Positions 40,184 to 48,446 of a stretch of 55,474 nucleotides of DNA are shown here, one piece after another (position 1 is the stretch's first letter; the number at the start of each line of letters is the position of its first letter). Under the pieces are notes generated by a model. The model was not told the origin of the DNA and made no database searches. It was given only the letters and a program-made list of their open reading frames with translations. The position numbers and the translations under genes are program-made. Origin of the DNA: Microbacterium sp. (GTDB lineage Bacteria; Actinomycetota; Actinomycetes; Actinomycetales; Microbacteriaceae); the NCBI GenBank assembly GCA_002703245.1, contig NZTV01000090.1, forward strand, positions 1-55,474. Direction: 5' to 3'.

Positions 40184-42172
40184 ATGACCGACGCCCCCGC
40201 ATCCGGTCTCGCGCTCGACGAGCTCAGCGACGAGATCCGCCCGCAGGACGACCTGTTCCGCCACGTCAACGGATCGTGGATGGAGCGCACGGAGATCCCC
40301 GACGACAAGGCCCGGTGGGGTGCGTTCCATCTGCTCGCCGAACAGGCCGAGAAGCACGTGCGCGCGATCATCGAGGAAGCGCAGCAGGCCGAGCCGGGCA
40401 CCGAGGCCCGGAAGATCGGCGACATGTACTCCAGCTTCATGGACGTCGACCGCGTGAACGAGCTCGGCGTCAGCCCGTTGGGTGCGCAACTGGCGATGGC
40501 CGACGAGGTCGCCTCCATCCCGGATCTGCTGCGTACCGTCGGCGTGCTCGAGCGGGACGGCGTCGGCGGGATCATCGACCTGTACGTCGAACCGGATCCG
40601 GGTGACCCGCAGCGCTACGTGCCGTTCTTCCTGCAGGGTGGGCTGTCGATGCCCGACGAGAGCTACTACCGGCTCGAGAACTTCGCCGACACGCGCACCG
40701 CGTTCCGCGGTCACATCGAGCGCATCCTCGACCTCGCCGGCGTCGCCGGCGCCGCGGACGCCGCCGAACGCGTCTTCGCGCTCGAGACCGAGATCGCCAC
40801 CCACCACTGGGACAACGTGCGCAGCCGCGATGCGGTCGCGACCTACAACCTGCGCACGTGGGAGGAGACGGTCGGTCTCGCCGGGGTCGACCTCCTTCCG
40901 TGGCGGGAGGGAATCGCCCCGAACCACCCGGATGCGTTCGCCGAGATCGTCGTGTCGCAGCCGAGCTTCCTGGAGGGGCTCGCGGGACTTCTCGTGGAGG
41001 AACGACTCGACGACTGGAAGGCGTGGCTGCGGTTCAAGATCGTCCACGCCGGCGCGGCGTTCCTGCCCGACGAGTTCGTCGCCGAGAACTTCTCGTTCTA
41101 CGGCACGCAGCTGACCGGGGTGCCGGTCAATCGTGAACGGTGGAAGCGCGGGGTCAGCCTCACCGAGGCCGCCCTGGGCGAGGCGATCGGCAAGGTCTAC
41201 GTCGAGCGCCACTTCCCGCCGCGTGCCAAGGCCGAGATGGACGACCTCGTCGCCAACCTCGTCGAGGCGTACCGCGAGAGCATCTCGTCGCTGGAGTGGA
41301 TGACGCCCGAGACGCGTGAGCGTGCCCTCGCCAAACTCGCCGCCTTCACCCCCAAGATCGGCTACCCCGAGAAGTGGAAGGACTACTCGACCCTCGAGAT
41401 CGACGCGTCCGACCTCGTCGGCAACGTCCGGCGGTCGCACGTCTGGGAGCACGACCGCCAGCTGTCGAAGGTCGGTCGGCCGATCGATCGCGACGAGTGG
41501 TACATGACGCCGCAGACGGTCAACGCGTACTACAACCCGCTGATGAACGAGATCGTCTTCCCCGCCGCGATCCTGCAGTACCCCTTCTTCGACGCCGACC
41601 GGGATGCGGCGGCGAACTACGGGGGCATCGGTGCGGTCATCGGGCACGAGATCGGCCACGGCTTCGACGACCAGGGAAGCCGCTTCGACGGCGACGGATC
41701 GCTTCGCGACTGGTGGACCGACGCCGACCGTGAGGCGTTCGAGGAGCGCACCACGGCGCTGATCGAGCAGTACGACCATCTCGTCCCGAAGGGGCTCTCC
41801 GAGGAGCACACCGTCAACGGTGCGTTGACGATCGGTGAGAACATCGGTGACCTCGGCGGGCTCGGCATCGCGATCAAGGCGTACGCGCTGTCGATCGCCA
41901 GTGACGACGCCGGCCCCGAGATCGCCGACGCCGCCCCGGTCATCGACGGCTACACCGGCATCCAACGTCTGTTGCTCAGTTGGGCGCAGGTGTGGCAGCA
42001 GAAGGGCCGTGAGGCCGAGACCATCCGTCTGCTCACGATCGATCCGCACTCGCCGAACGAGTTCCGCTGCAACCAGATCGTGCGCAACATCGACGCGTTC
42101 TACGACGCGTTCGGGGTGACCGAGTCGGACGAGCTGTGGCTCGAGCCCGACAAGCGCGTCACGATCTGGTGA
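40184..42172 (+). CDS. M13 family zinc metallopeptidase (PepO/neprilysin-like)
   Basis: 662 aa, full-length M13 peptidase. Zinc site HEIGHGFDDQG at residues 488-498 (HExxH), third ligand Glu in GENIGDLGGLGIA, and substrate-binding NAYYNPLMNEIVFPAAILQ. The N-terminal half (about 20-400) is the helical cap that limits substrate size. No signal peptide or membrane anchor is present, so it is cytoplasmic or leaves by another route, like bacterial PepO. It cleaves peptides up to a few kDa. ATG at 40184 follows TATCCT (40172-40177) by 6 nt. The next gene begins 31 nt downstream in the same direction. Confidence 0.94.
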   Translation: MTDAPASGLALDELSDEIRPQDDLFRHVNGSWMERTEIPDDKARWGAFHLLAEQAEKHVRAIIEEAQQAEPGTEARKIGDMYSSFMDVDRVNELGVSPLGAQLAMADEVASIPDLLRTVGVLERDGVGGIIDLYVEPDPGDPQRYVPFFLQGGLSMPDESYYRLENFADTRTAFRGHIERILDLAGVAGAADAAERVFALETEIATHHWDNVRSRDAVATYNLRTWEETVGLAGVDLLPWREGIAPNHPDAFAEIVVSQPSFLEGLAGLLVEERLDDWKAWLRFKIVHAGAAFLPDEFVAENFSFYGTQLTGVPVNRERWKRGVSLTEAALGEAIGKVYVERHFPPRAKAEMDDLVANLVEAYRESISSLEWMTPETRERALAKLAAFTPKIGYPEKWKDYSTLEIDASDLVGNVRRSHVWEHDRQLSKVGRPIDRDEWYMTPQTVNAYYNPLMNEIVFPAAILQYPFFDADRDAAANYGGIGAVIGHEIGHGFDDQGSRFDGDGSLRDWWTDADREAFEERTTALIEQYDHLVPKGLSEEHTVNGALTIGENIGDLGGLGIAIKAYALSIASDDAGPEIADAAPVIDGYTGIQRLLLSWAQVWQQKGREAETIRLLTIDPHSPNEFRCNQIVRNIDAFYDAFGVTESDELWLEPDKRVTIW

Positions 42173-42202
42173 TCGTCACGACACGAGGAGAGGACACCGT
42201 CC

Positions 42203-43135
42203 GTGGGCATGCCCCCTGAGCCCAGACGCGGCGCCGAAGAGTCCCTTCGGAGCTCGCGGCGGGTCAGACCCCACGACAGGCCGTTGCCGCGCCGCGCGGC
42301 AGCGGGCCGCCGTTCGTTCGCGCCGACACTCGCCGCGCTCGACGAACTCGCCGAATCGGGCGCCAAGGTCGCGGTGCGGGTCACCGACCTCGACCGCGGT
42401 GATCCGGTGCTGGTCGGCGACGACTTCATCACCCTGCCGATCGGTGGGTTGGGTGTCGTGCCGCTGCTGGTCGAGGTCGCCGCGGCGTTCGAGGACGGGC
42501 GCCTCGACCCGGCCGAGAGCGTGGACCGTGCGACCACGGCCGACGTGTCGGTCTCCGGTGTGTGGCACCACCTGTCGGCGCCGGTGTTCAGCCTCGGTGA
42601 TCTGGCCGTGTTGGCCGCGGCGACCGGGGATGCGCTCGCCGCGAACGTGCTGCTGGAGCGTGTGGGCCTGGAGGCGGTCCGCAACCGCCTCGGCGATCTG
42701 GGCATGCCGCGCACCGCGCTTCTCGATGGCTTCCGCGACAGCCGCGGGCCCGATGACGCACCCCACGTCGCCCTCGGGACGGCCGCGGAGTTGTCGGAGC
42801 TGTTCTCGGCGCTGGTGAATTCGACGGCCGTGAATCCGTCGGTGAGCGCGCATGTCGCGGAGTGGTTGAGCCTGAACCACGACCTGTCGCTGGTCGCATC
42901 GGCCACGGGGCTCGACCCCTTCTCCCACGAGAACGACGAGCACGGGCTGCTGTTCATCAACAAGACCGGCCGCGGTGCCGGTATCCGCTCGGAGGCCGGC
43001 GTGCTCGCCGGTCCTCGTGCCGGGGTCTCGTACGCGCTCATCGTGTGCTTCGACGACCTGTCGATCATGCACCACATGCGCGCCCACTCCGCCTTCCGGG
43101 TGCTGGGCACCGACCTCATGGAGTACGTCTACTGA
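42203..43135 (+). CDS. Beta-lactamase-fold protein lacking the catalytic SxxK
   Basis: 310 aa, GTG at 42203 with GAGGAGAGG at 42185-42193. The fold is that of class A beta-lactamases or DD-peptidases (Beta-lactamase2): LAALDELAESGAKVAVRVTDLDRGD, then the segment where the active-site Ser-x-x-Lys belongs reads LPIGGLGVVPLLVEV with neither residue, the SDN position reads TGDALAANVLLERVG, and the KTG motif is kept in LFINKTGRGAGIRSE. So hydrolase activity is unlikely. An Arg-rich N-terminus (about 8-36) has no signal peptide. It follows the M13 peptidase gene by 30 nt and may be co-transcribed. A non-catalytic binding or structural role is the best guess. Confidence 0.8.
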   Translation: MGMPPEPRRGAEESLRSSRRVRPHDRPLPRRAAAGRRSFAPTLAALDELAESGAKVAVRVTDLDRGDPVLVGDDFITLPIGGLGVVPLLVEVAAAFEDGRLDPAESVDRATTADVSVSGVWHHLSAPVFSLGDLAVLAAATGDALAANVLLERVGLEAVRNRLGDLGMPRTALLDGFRDSRGPDDAPHVALGTAAELSELFSALVNSTAVNPSVSAHVAEWLSLNHDLSLVASATGLDPFSHENDEHGLLFINKTGRGAGIRSEAGVLAGPRAGVSYALIVCFDDLSIMHHMRAHSAFRVLGTDLMEYVY

Positions 43136-43324
43136 CGACCCCGGCGCGGTCCCCGGCTCCGGGGCGCGCGCTACGTGTGTGAAGGAAACCGGGGATTCGC
43201 GGGCGAAGCCCGTCTGGAGCGCCGGTTGAGCCCCCCCCCGGCGGCTGGATTTCCTGTCGGCTTCACGCGCGGGACGGCGGCCGCAGACTGAGCTCCCCGG
43301 TCGGGCGGTTCAGCCGGGAGTGGG

Positions 43325-44206
43325 TCAGAAGACGATCGTGTGGTTGCCGTGACGGATCACGCGGTCCTGGGCGTGCCACAGTACGGCGCGGGAGAGCACC
43401 TGCCGTTCGACGTCGGCGCCGCGGCGGGCCAGTTCCAGGGAGTTGTCGGCGTGGGTCACGCGCACGGTGTCCTGCTCGATGATCGGGCCCTCGTCGAGGT
43501 CGCTCGTGACGTAGTGCGAGGTCGCCCCGATGAGCTTCACCCCACGCTCCTTGGCCTTCTTGTACGGCTCGGCGCCGATGAAGGCGGGCAGGAACGAGTG
43601 GTGGATGTTGATCACGGGCACCCCGAGCTTGTCGAGGAAGTCGGCGGACAGGATCTGCATGTACCGGGCGAGCACGACGAAATCGACGTTGTCGGCCAGC
43701 AGCTCGAGGATCTTCTCCTCCGACTCGGACTTGTCGGGCCCGGGGACCGATGGCACGTGGAAGAACGGCACGCCGAAGGTGCGGACGTCTTCCGCGGCGG
43801 TGGTGTGGTTCGACACGACCATGGGGATGGTCACCGGCAGCTCGCCGCGGCGGTGGCGCCACAGCAGGTCGAGGAGGCAGTGGTCCTGCTTCGAGGCGAG
43901 GATCGCCATGCGCTTCGGGGTGGACTGGTCGGTCAGCGACCACTGCAGGTCGAACCCGCCGCCGAGTGTCCGGGCGAGGTCGTCTTCGAGTTCAGGGATG
44001 GCGGCGGCCAGGTCGGGCCGATGGAACACGACGCGCTGGAAGTAGTCGCCCCCCGTCGGGTCGTCCGAGTACTGGTCGAACGCGACGATGTTGCCCTCGT
44101 GGCGGGTGATCAGCGCCGACACGGCGGCGACGATCCCGGGACGGTCGGTGCCGTGGACGATGAGACACGCGTGGTCGGGAAGGAGATGCGGGCTGGGAGC
44201 GGCCAT
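43325..44206 (-). CDS. purU: Formyltetrahydrofolate deformylase
   Basis: 293 aa. Hydrolyses 10-formyl-THF to THF and formate, balancing one-carbon pools. N-terminal ACT domain (about 10-90, CLIVHGTDRPGIVAAVSALITRHEGNIV), then the formyltransferase domain with VVLARYMQILS, the catalytic INIHHSFLPAFIGAEPY (N-x-H-x-S-F-L-P-x-F) and DLDEGPIIEQD carrying the catalytic Asp. ATG at 44206; a degenerate -10 CAGAAT lies 6 nt upstream. Stand-alone. 189 bp of gene-free sequence lies between it and the convergent beta-lactamase-fold gene, with a run of nine C near 43229 and imperfect dyad symmetry GTGAAGGAAA/TTTCC-CTTCAC. Confidence 0.95.
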   Translation of the reverse strand: MAAPSPHLLPDHACLIVHGTDRPGIVAAVSALITRHEGNIVAFDQYSDDPTGGDYFQRVVFHRPDLAAAIPELEDDLARTLGGGFDLQWSLTDQSTPKRMAILASKQDHCLLDLLWRHRRGELPVTIPMVVSNHTTAAEDVRTFGVPFFHVPSVPGPDKSESEEKILELLADNVDFVVLARYMQILSADFLDKLGVPVINIHHSFLPAFIGAEPYKKAKERGVKLIGATSHYVTSDLDEGPIIEQDTVRVTHADNSLELARRGADVERQVLSRAVLWHAQDRVIRHGNHTIVF

Positions 44207-44377
44207 ACATCGATTCTGCCGTGTCCGGCGCTCCGCCGCGCGCGGGCGGCAACGCTAGCACAGCGGGATCGTCGCGGCGAGGGCGGTGCGGCGGCCATTT
44301 CCGGTGCGTATCGTCGGGGCCCGCGCCGGCTGTGACGCCTCCCTTCGGCGCCCTCGCCCGACCGAAGGAGGACGTCC

Positions 44378-45394
44378 ATGTCCGACCCGTGGCCGCTCTG
44401 GCCGAGCATCCTCGCGCTGCTGGCCGCCGTCATCGTCGTGATCTTCGCCGGCTCGCGCCTCGCGCGCACGGCGGACGAGCTGGCCGACCGCACCGGACTG
44501 GGGGAGGCGATCGCCGGCGCCGTGTTCCTCGGTGCGGTCACCTCGCTCCCGGGGATCGTGACCACCGCGACCGGCGCCCTGCAGGGCGACGCGGCGTTCG
44601 CGCTGGCCAATCCCATCGGCGGGATCGCCCTGCAGACGGTGTGGCTGGCGATCGCCGACCTGCTGTACCGGCGTGCCAACCTCGAGCACGCGGCGGCGTC
44701 GTTGGAGAACCTGTTCCAGGCCGTCGTGCTCATCGCGTTGTTGAGCCTGCCGGTGATCGCCTTCGCGACGCCGGAGTTGATGATCGGATGGATCCACCCG
44801 GTCACACTGCTGATCCCGGTCTTCTACGTCTACGGTCTGCATCTGCAGCGGCGGATGCACGAGGCGCCGATGTGGCGGCCGATCCGCACGCGGGAGACCC
44901 GCAACGACGCGGACGAGACCGCGTCCAGCGGTCCCCTCTCCCGGCTGTGGCTCACCTTCGCTGCGCTGGGTCTCGTCGTGGGTGTGACCGGGTGGGTCAT
45001 CGGCCAAGCGGGTCTGGGGGTGATCGCCGCGACCGGATGGCCGAGCGGGGTGACGGGATTCACCCTCACCACCGCGGTGACCTCGCTGCCGGAACTGATC
45101 GTGCTGATCTCGGCGATCCGCATCGGCGCCCTCACCCTCGGTGTGGCGAACATCATCGGCGGCAACGTCTTCGACGTGTTGACCCTCACCGTCGCCGATG
45201 CGTTCTTCCTCGACGGCACGATCTATGCCGCGGCCGGGCCGGAGAGTCTCGTGCTGCTCGGAGGCACGCTGCTGATCACCACGGTGCTGGCGGCCGGTTT
45301 GCTCATCAGGGACCGACGCGGGATCGGGTTCGAGGGGATCGGCATCCCCGCCATCTACGGCACGACCATCGCGCTCGCCCTCGTCGCGATCTGA
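44378..45394 (+). CDS. Sodium/calcium exchanger family membrane protein (CaCA)
   Basis: 338 aa with about ten membrane helices in two inverted halves. The alpha-1 repeat is GAVFLGAVTSLPGIVTTATGA with the following LANPIGGIAL, the alpha-2 repeat is GFTLTTAVTSLPELIVLISAIRIG with ANIIGGNVFDVLTLT. T-S-L-P-E and N-I-I-G-G-N-V-F-D are hallmark cation-site sequences; in the first repeat the usual E of TSLPE is replaced by G (TSLPG) and the usual GSN is replaced by NPIGG, so ion selectivity may be altered. Strong ribosome-binding site GAAGGAGGA at 44364. It likely exchanges Ca2+ or another cation for Na+ or H+. Confidence 0.88.
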   Translation: MSDPWPLWPSILALLAAVIVVIFAGSRLARTADELADRTGLGEAIAGAVFLGAVTSLPGIVTTATGALQGDAAFALANPIGGIALQTVWLAIADLLYRRANLEHAAASLENLFQAVVLIALLSLPVIAFATPELMIGWIHPVTLLIPVFYVYGLHLQRRMHEAPMWRPIRTRETRNDADETASSGPLSRLWLTFAALGLVVGVTGWVIGQAGLGVIAATGWPSGVTGFTLTTAVTSLPELIVLISAIRIGALTLGVANIIGGNVFDVLTLTVADAFFLDGTIYAAAGPESLVLLGGTLLITTVLAAGLLIRDRRGIGFEGIGIPAIYGTTIALALVAI

Positions 45395-45457
45395 GGTGCC
45401 GCGGGTGCCGGATATCGGTGCGTCACCGGGCCGGTGACGGCTCCTTCTCGATGATGG

Positions 45458-46519
45458 TCACCGCTCGAGTTCGGCGACGACCGCGTCCGTGAACGACTCC
45501 GTCGTCGCGTCTCCGCCGAGGTCGCCGGTGAGCGTCCCCGCCGACATCGTGGCCACCATCGCGTCGTACAGGGCCGCCGCGGGGGCGTCGAGGCCGAGAT
45601 GGCTCAGCATGAGGCTGGCCGACCAGATCTGGGCGACGGGGTTCGCGACGCCGCGCCCGGCGATGTCGGGCGCCGACCCGTGCACCGGCTCGAACAGGGA
45701 CGGATGGGTCCGCTCCGGGTTCAGGCTGGCGCTGGGGGCGACCCCGATCGACCCGGCGAGGGCCGCGGCGAGATCGGAGAGGATATCGCCGAACAGGTTC
45801 GAGGCGACGATCACATCGCTGGCATGGGGGTGCAGGACGAGCTCGGCGGCGAGGGCGTCGATGAGCACGCTGCGCAACCGCACATCCGGTGCGGTCTCGG
45901 CGACGGTCTCGGCGACGACCTCGTCCCAGAACGGCATGGTGTGGATGATGCCGTTGGACTTCGTCGCCGACACCAGCGTGCCCCGGCGCGAGGCGGCCAG
46001 CCGAGCAGCGTATCGCGCGACGCGCGCGGTGCCGCTTCGTGAGAAGAGCGATTCCTGCACGGCGACGGTGTCGCCGCCGGGGCGGTCGAACCTGCCACCG
46101 ACCGAGGAGTATTCGCCCTCGACGTTCTCCCGCACGATCACCAGGTCCAGCTCGTCGATCCCGCGGAGGGGGCTGGTGGTGCCCGGCAGAAGTCGCACCG
46201 GACGCAGGTTGACGTACTGGTCGAACGTGCGTCGGATCGGGATGAGCAGTCCCCACAGGGTCACATCGTCGGGGATCCCGGGCTCGCCGACGGCGCCGAG
46301 CATGATCGCATCCGCGGACGCCATCGTCTCGAGCGCGTCGACGGGCATCATCCGCCCGGTACGCCGGTAGTGATCCGAACCCCAGTCGCGCTCACGCCAT
46401 GTGAGGCCGATCCCGGCGGAGGCGACGGCGGCATCGACGCAGCGTCGCGCGGCGGGGACGACCTCCTGCCCGATGCCGTCGCCGGCGATGACGTCGATCG
46501 TGAAACGGGGTTCGGGCAT
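45458..46519 (-). CDS. Isopropylmalate/isocitrate dehydrogenase family, tartrate dehydrogenase type
   Basis: 353 aa. Beta-decarboxylating dehydrogenase: DVIAGDGIGQEVVPAA at the N-terminus, WGSDHYRRTGRMMP and the RENVEGEYSSVGGRF substrate loop, SATKSNGI with catalytic Lys, and the metal/NAD site SNLFGDILSDLAAALAGSIGVAPSASLN plus HGSAPDIAGRG. The GSDHYRRTG and NVEGEYS-x-x-G-G-R segments match tartrate dehydrogenase/D-malate dehydrogenase rather than LeuB. It oxidises D-malate, tartrate or a similar hydroxy acid with NAD+. Good ribosome-binding site AGGAGGA. Divergent from an ABC importer whose substrate might be related, though nothing proves it. Confidence 0.9.
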   Translation of the reverse strand: MPEPRFTIDVIAGDGIGQEVVPAARRCVDAAVASAGIGLTWRERDWGSDHYRRTGRMMPVDALETMASADAIMLGAVGEPGIPDDVTLWGLLIPIRRTFDQYVNLRPVRLLPGTTSPLRGIDELDLVIVRENVEGEYSSVGGRFDRPGGDTVAVQESLFSRSGTARVARYAARLAASRRGTLVSATKSNGIIHTMPFWDEVVAETVAETAPDVRLRSVLIDALAAELVLHPHASDVIVASNLFGDILSDLAAALAGSIGVAPSASLNPERTHPSLFEPVHGSAPDIAGRGVANPVAQIWSASLMLSHLGLDAPAAALYDAMVATMSAGTLTGDLGGDATTESFTDAVVAELER

Positions 46520-46648
46520 GTCGTTCCTCCTCGGGAGACGGGACCGACCCTAGCGAAGCCCGCCCGCGGTGTGTGTCTCTGCTGATTCTGGGAGACAGGC
46601 CCACTGTCACTCTGTCCCCCGCCCTGTAACGCGCGGTGGGGTCGGGTC

Positions 46649-46720
46649 GTAAAAGGCGTGTAAAACCCCGTGATTTCGCGGCAATCCGCTTTGTCGAGGG
46701 CGGGTGCGGCGACGTAGCTT
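46649..46720 (+). promoter_or_regulatory. Predicted promoter and AT-rich direct repeat before the ABC importer operon
   Basis: -35 TTGTCG (46691-46696), 18 nt, -10 TAGCTT (46715-46720), 52 nt before the ATPase ATG. Upstream, GTAAAA occurs at 46649-46654 and 46660-46665, one helical turn (11 bp) apart, standing out in this GC-rich DNA and suitable for an operator. Further upstream TGTCTC/GAGACA flanks a short spacer near 46570-46595. The leader after the -10 has two small hairpins (TCGGG/CCCGA and GACGCC/GGCGTC). Confidence 0.5.
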
Positions 46721-46772
46721 CGGGAACACCCGAGACACAGACGCCCCGCCGCGGCGTCACATGAGGAGCAGC

Positions 46773-47519
46773 ATGACCGTCAACCCCGAAGAGCCACCGA
46801 TCATCTCGTTCCGAGATGTCGGGATGTCGTTCGGTGCGAGCCCGGTGTTCGACGGGCTCGACCTCGACATCCGCCGGGGGGAGTTCGTCTCGATCATCGG
46901 TCCCTCCGGCTGTGGCAAGTCCACGGTGCTGCGCCTGGGCTCGGGGCTGACGGAGCCCTCGTCGGGATCGATCGACCGATCGACCGACAACGTCGGCTAT
47001 GTCTTCCAGGACGCCACGCTGATGCCGTGGCGCACCGTCCGCCGGAACGTCGAGCTGCTCGGCAAGCTCGACAAGATGCCCGACGACGAGCTCACGCGAC
47101 GCGTCGATGCGGCGCTGGAGACCGTCGGGCTCGCGCAGTACTCGCACCTGCTGCCACGTCAGCTCTCCGGCGGCATGCGGATGCGTGCGTCGTTGGCACG
47201 CGCCCTCGTGGTCGAGCCCGACCTGTTCTTCTTCGATGAACCGTTCGGTGCGCTCGACGAGATCACCCGCGTCCGCCTCAATCAGGAGCTGATGAGCCTG
47301 TTCGCCGAGCGCCGCTTCGCGGGACTGTTCATCACCCACTCCGTGGACGAATCGATCTTCCTGTCGACGAAGGTCCTCGTGATGGCGGCACGACCCGGGC
47401 GGGTCGTCGCGTCGTTCGACGTACCGTTCGCCTTCCCCCGCCCGGTCGACCTGAAATTCACCGCGGAGTTCGCCCACCTGGAGCAGGAAGTGGCCACCGC
47501 GTTGGGGGAGGTCTCCTGA
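46773..47519 (+). CDS. ABC importer ATP-binding protein (nitrate/sulfonate/taurine type)
   Basis: 248 aa from ATG 46773 with AGGAG at 46765. Walker A GPSGCGKST, Q-loop VFQDATLMPWRTV (the PWRTV extension is typical of SsuB/TauB/ThiZ-like importers), signature QLSGGMRMRASLARAL, Walker B LFFFDEPFGALDE, H-loop ITHSVDES. The usual LSGGQ reads LSGGM, common in this branch. It drives uptake through the permease whose ATG overlaps its stop by 1 nt. Substrate class can be sulfonates, nitrate, or thiamine/riboflavin precursors. Confidence 0.92.
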   Translation: MTVNPEEPPIISFRDVGMSFGASPVFDGLDLDIRRGEFVSIIGPSGCGKSTVLRLGSGLTEPSSGSIDRSTDNVGYVFQDATLMPWRTVRRNVELLGKLDKMPDDELTRRVDAALETVGLAQYSHLLPRQLSGGMRMRASLARALVVEPDLFFFDEPFGALDEITRVRLNQELMSLFAERRFAGLFITHSVDESIFLSTKVLVMAARPGRVVASFDVPFAFPRPVDLKFTAEFAHLEQEVATALGEVS

Positions 47520-48340
47520 TGGCCACGCAGTTCACCGTCTCGGCAGGATCGGGCCAGGGCGCGCGGTGGAAGCGCATCGTTCCGCCCCTGGCGTTCTTCG
47601 CCCTCATCATCGCGCTGTGGTACGCCATCTCGTACCTGGTCCTCGAGCCGGGGAAGCAGTTCCTCCTGCCCCCGCCGCACGAGGTGATCATCGACGGATT
47701 CTTCGTCCCCGAGACCAGGAGTGACATCCTCTCCGCCGCGTGGGAGTCGTTCAAGGTCGCGACGGTCGGACTGGCGATCGCCTTCGTGCTGGGCGTCGGG
47801 CAGGCGATCCTCATGAGCCAGGCCAAGTGGATCGAGAACATGCTCTACCCGTACGCGGTGTTCCTGCAGACGATCCCCACGCTGGCGATCATCCCGGTGA
47901 TCGGGTTCTGGTTCGGCTTCGACTTCGGGGCCCGCGTGGTCGTCTGCGTCATCATCGCGCTGTTCCCCCTCATCATCAATCCGCTGAAAGGTCTGCTCGG
48001 CGCCGACCCGGGGCTGCACGACCTGTTCACGCTGCGGCATGCGGGGCGGATGACCCGGCTGGTGCGGCTGCAGTTGCCCGCCGCGCTGCCCGACATCTTC
48101 ACCGGACTGCAGACGGCCGCAGGCCTCGCCGTGGTCGGTGCGGTGGTCGGTGACTACTTCTTCGGTCGCGGAGCGATCGGGCTCGGTCTGCTGATCGCCC
48201 GATACAGCTCGCGGCTGGAGGCTGCCGAGATGCTCGCCACCGTGCTGGCGGCGTGCGGTCTCGGTGTCCTCATGTTCTGGTTCTTCGGCATGCTCGGTCG
48301 CCGAATCGTCGGACGCTGGTCGGAGGCGTGGTCGCGATGA
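47519..48340 (+). CDS. ABC importer permease (SsuC/TauC/ThiX family)
   Basis: 273 aa with six membrane helices. The EAA-type loop sits in HDLFTLRHAGRMTRLVRLQLPAALPDIFTGLQTAAGLAVVGAVVGDYFFG (key A-G-x-x-x-L-x-x-L-x-L-P-A-A-L-P). N-terminal region VLEPGKQFLLPPPHEVIIDGF is typical of the family. It overlaps the ATPase gene by 1 nt and precedes the lipoprotein gene by about 100 nt. It shares the operon with the ATPase and the binding protein. Confidence 0.92.
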   Translation: MATQFTVSAGSGQGARWKRIVPPLAFFALIIALWYAISYLVLEPGKQFLLPPPHEVIIDGFFVPETRSDILSAAWESFKVATVGLAIAFVLGVGQAILMSQAKWIENMLYPYAVFLQTIPTLAIIPVIGFWFGFDFGARVVVCVIIALFPLIINPLKGLLGADPGLHDLFTLRHAGRMTRLVRLQLPAALPDIFTGLQTAAGLAVVGAVVGDYFFGRGAIGLGLLIARYSSRLEAAEMLATVLAACGLGVLMFWFFGMLGRRIVGRWSEAWSR

Positions 48341-48446
48341 CCCCTTCGTCGGCGCCGGCGGACGCCCCACCCCCCACCCGAGCACCTACCCGGCACCACC
48401 TCTGCACGGCCGCTTCGGCGCCGTTCGATCGAAAGGACCACACCCC

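Noticed and set aside
43136..43324. Possible gene or small RNA between the beta-lactamase-fold gene and purU
   Set aside because: No frame with protein-like composition, no promoter with clear spacing; only imperfect dyad symmetry and a run of nine C.
46721..46772. Leader of the ABC importer operon considered as a TPP, FMN or guanidine riboswitch
   Set aside because: The leader is only about 50 nt and none of the conserved core sequences of those riboswitches is present.
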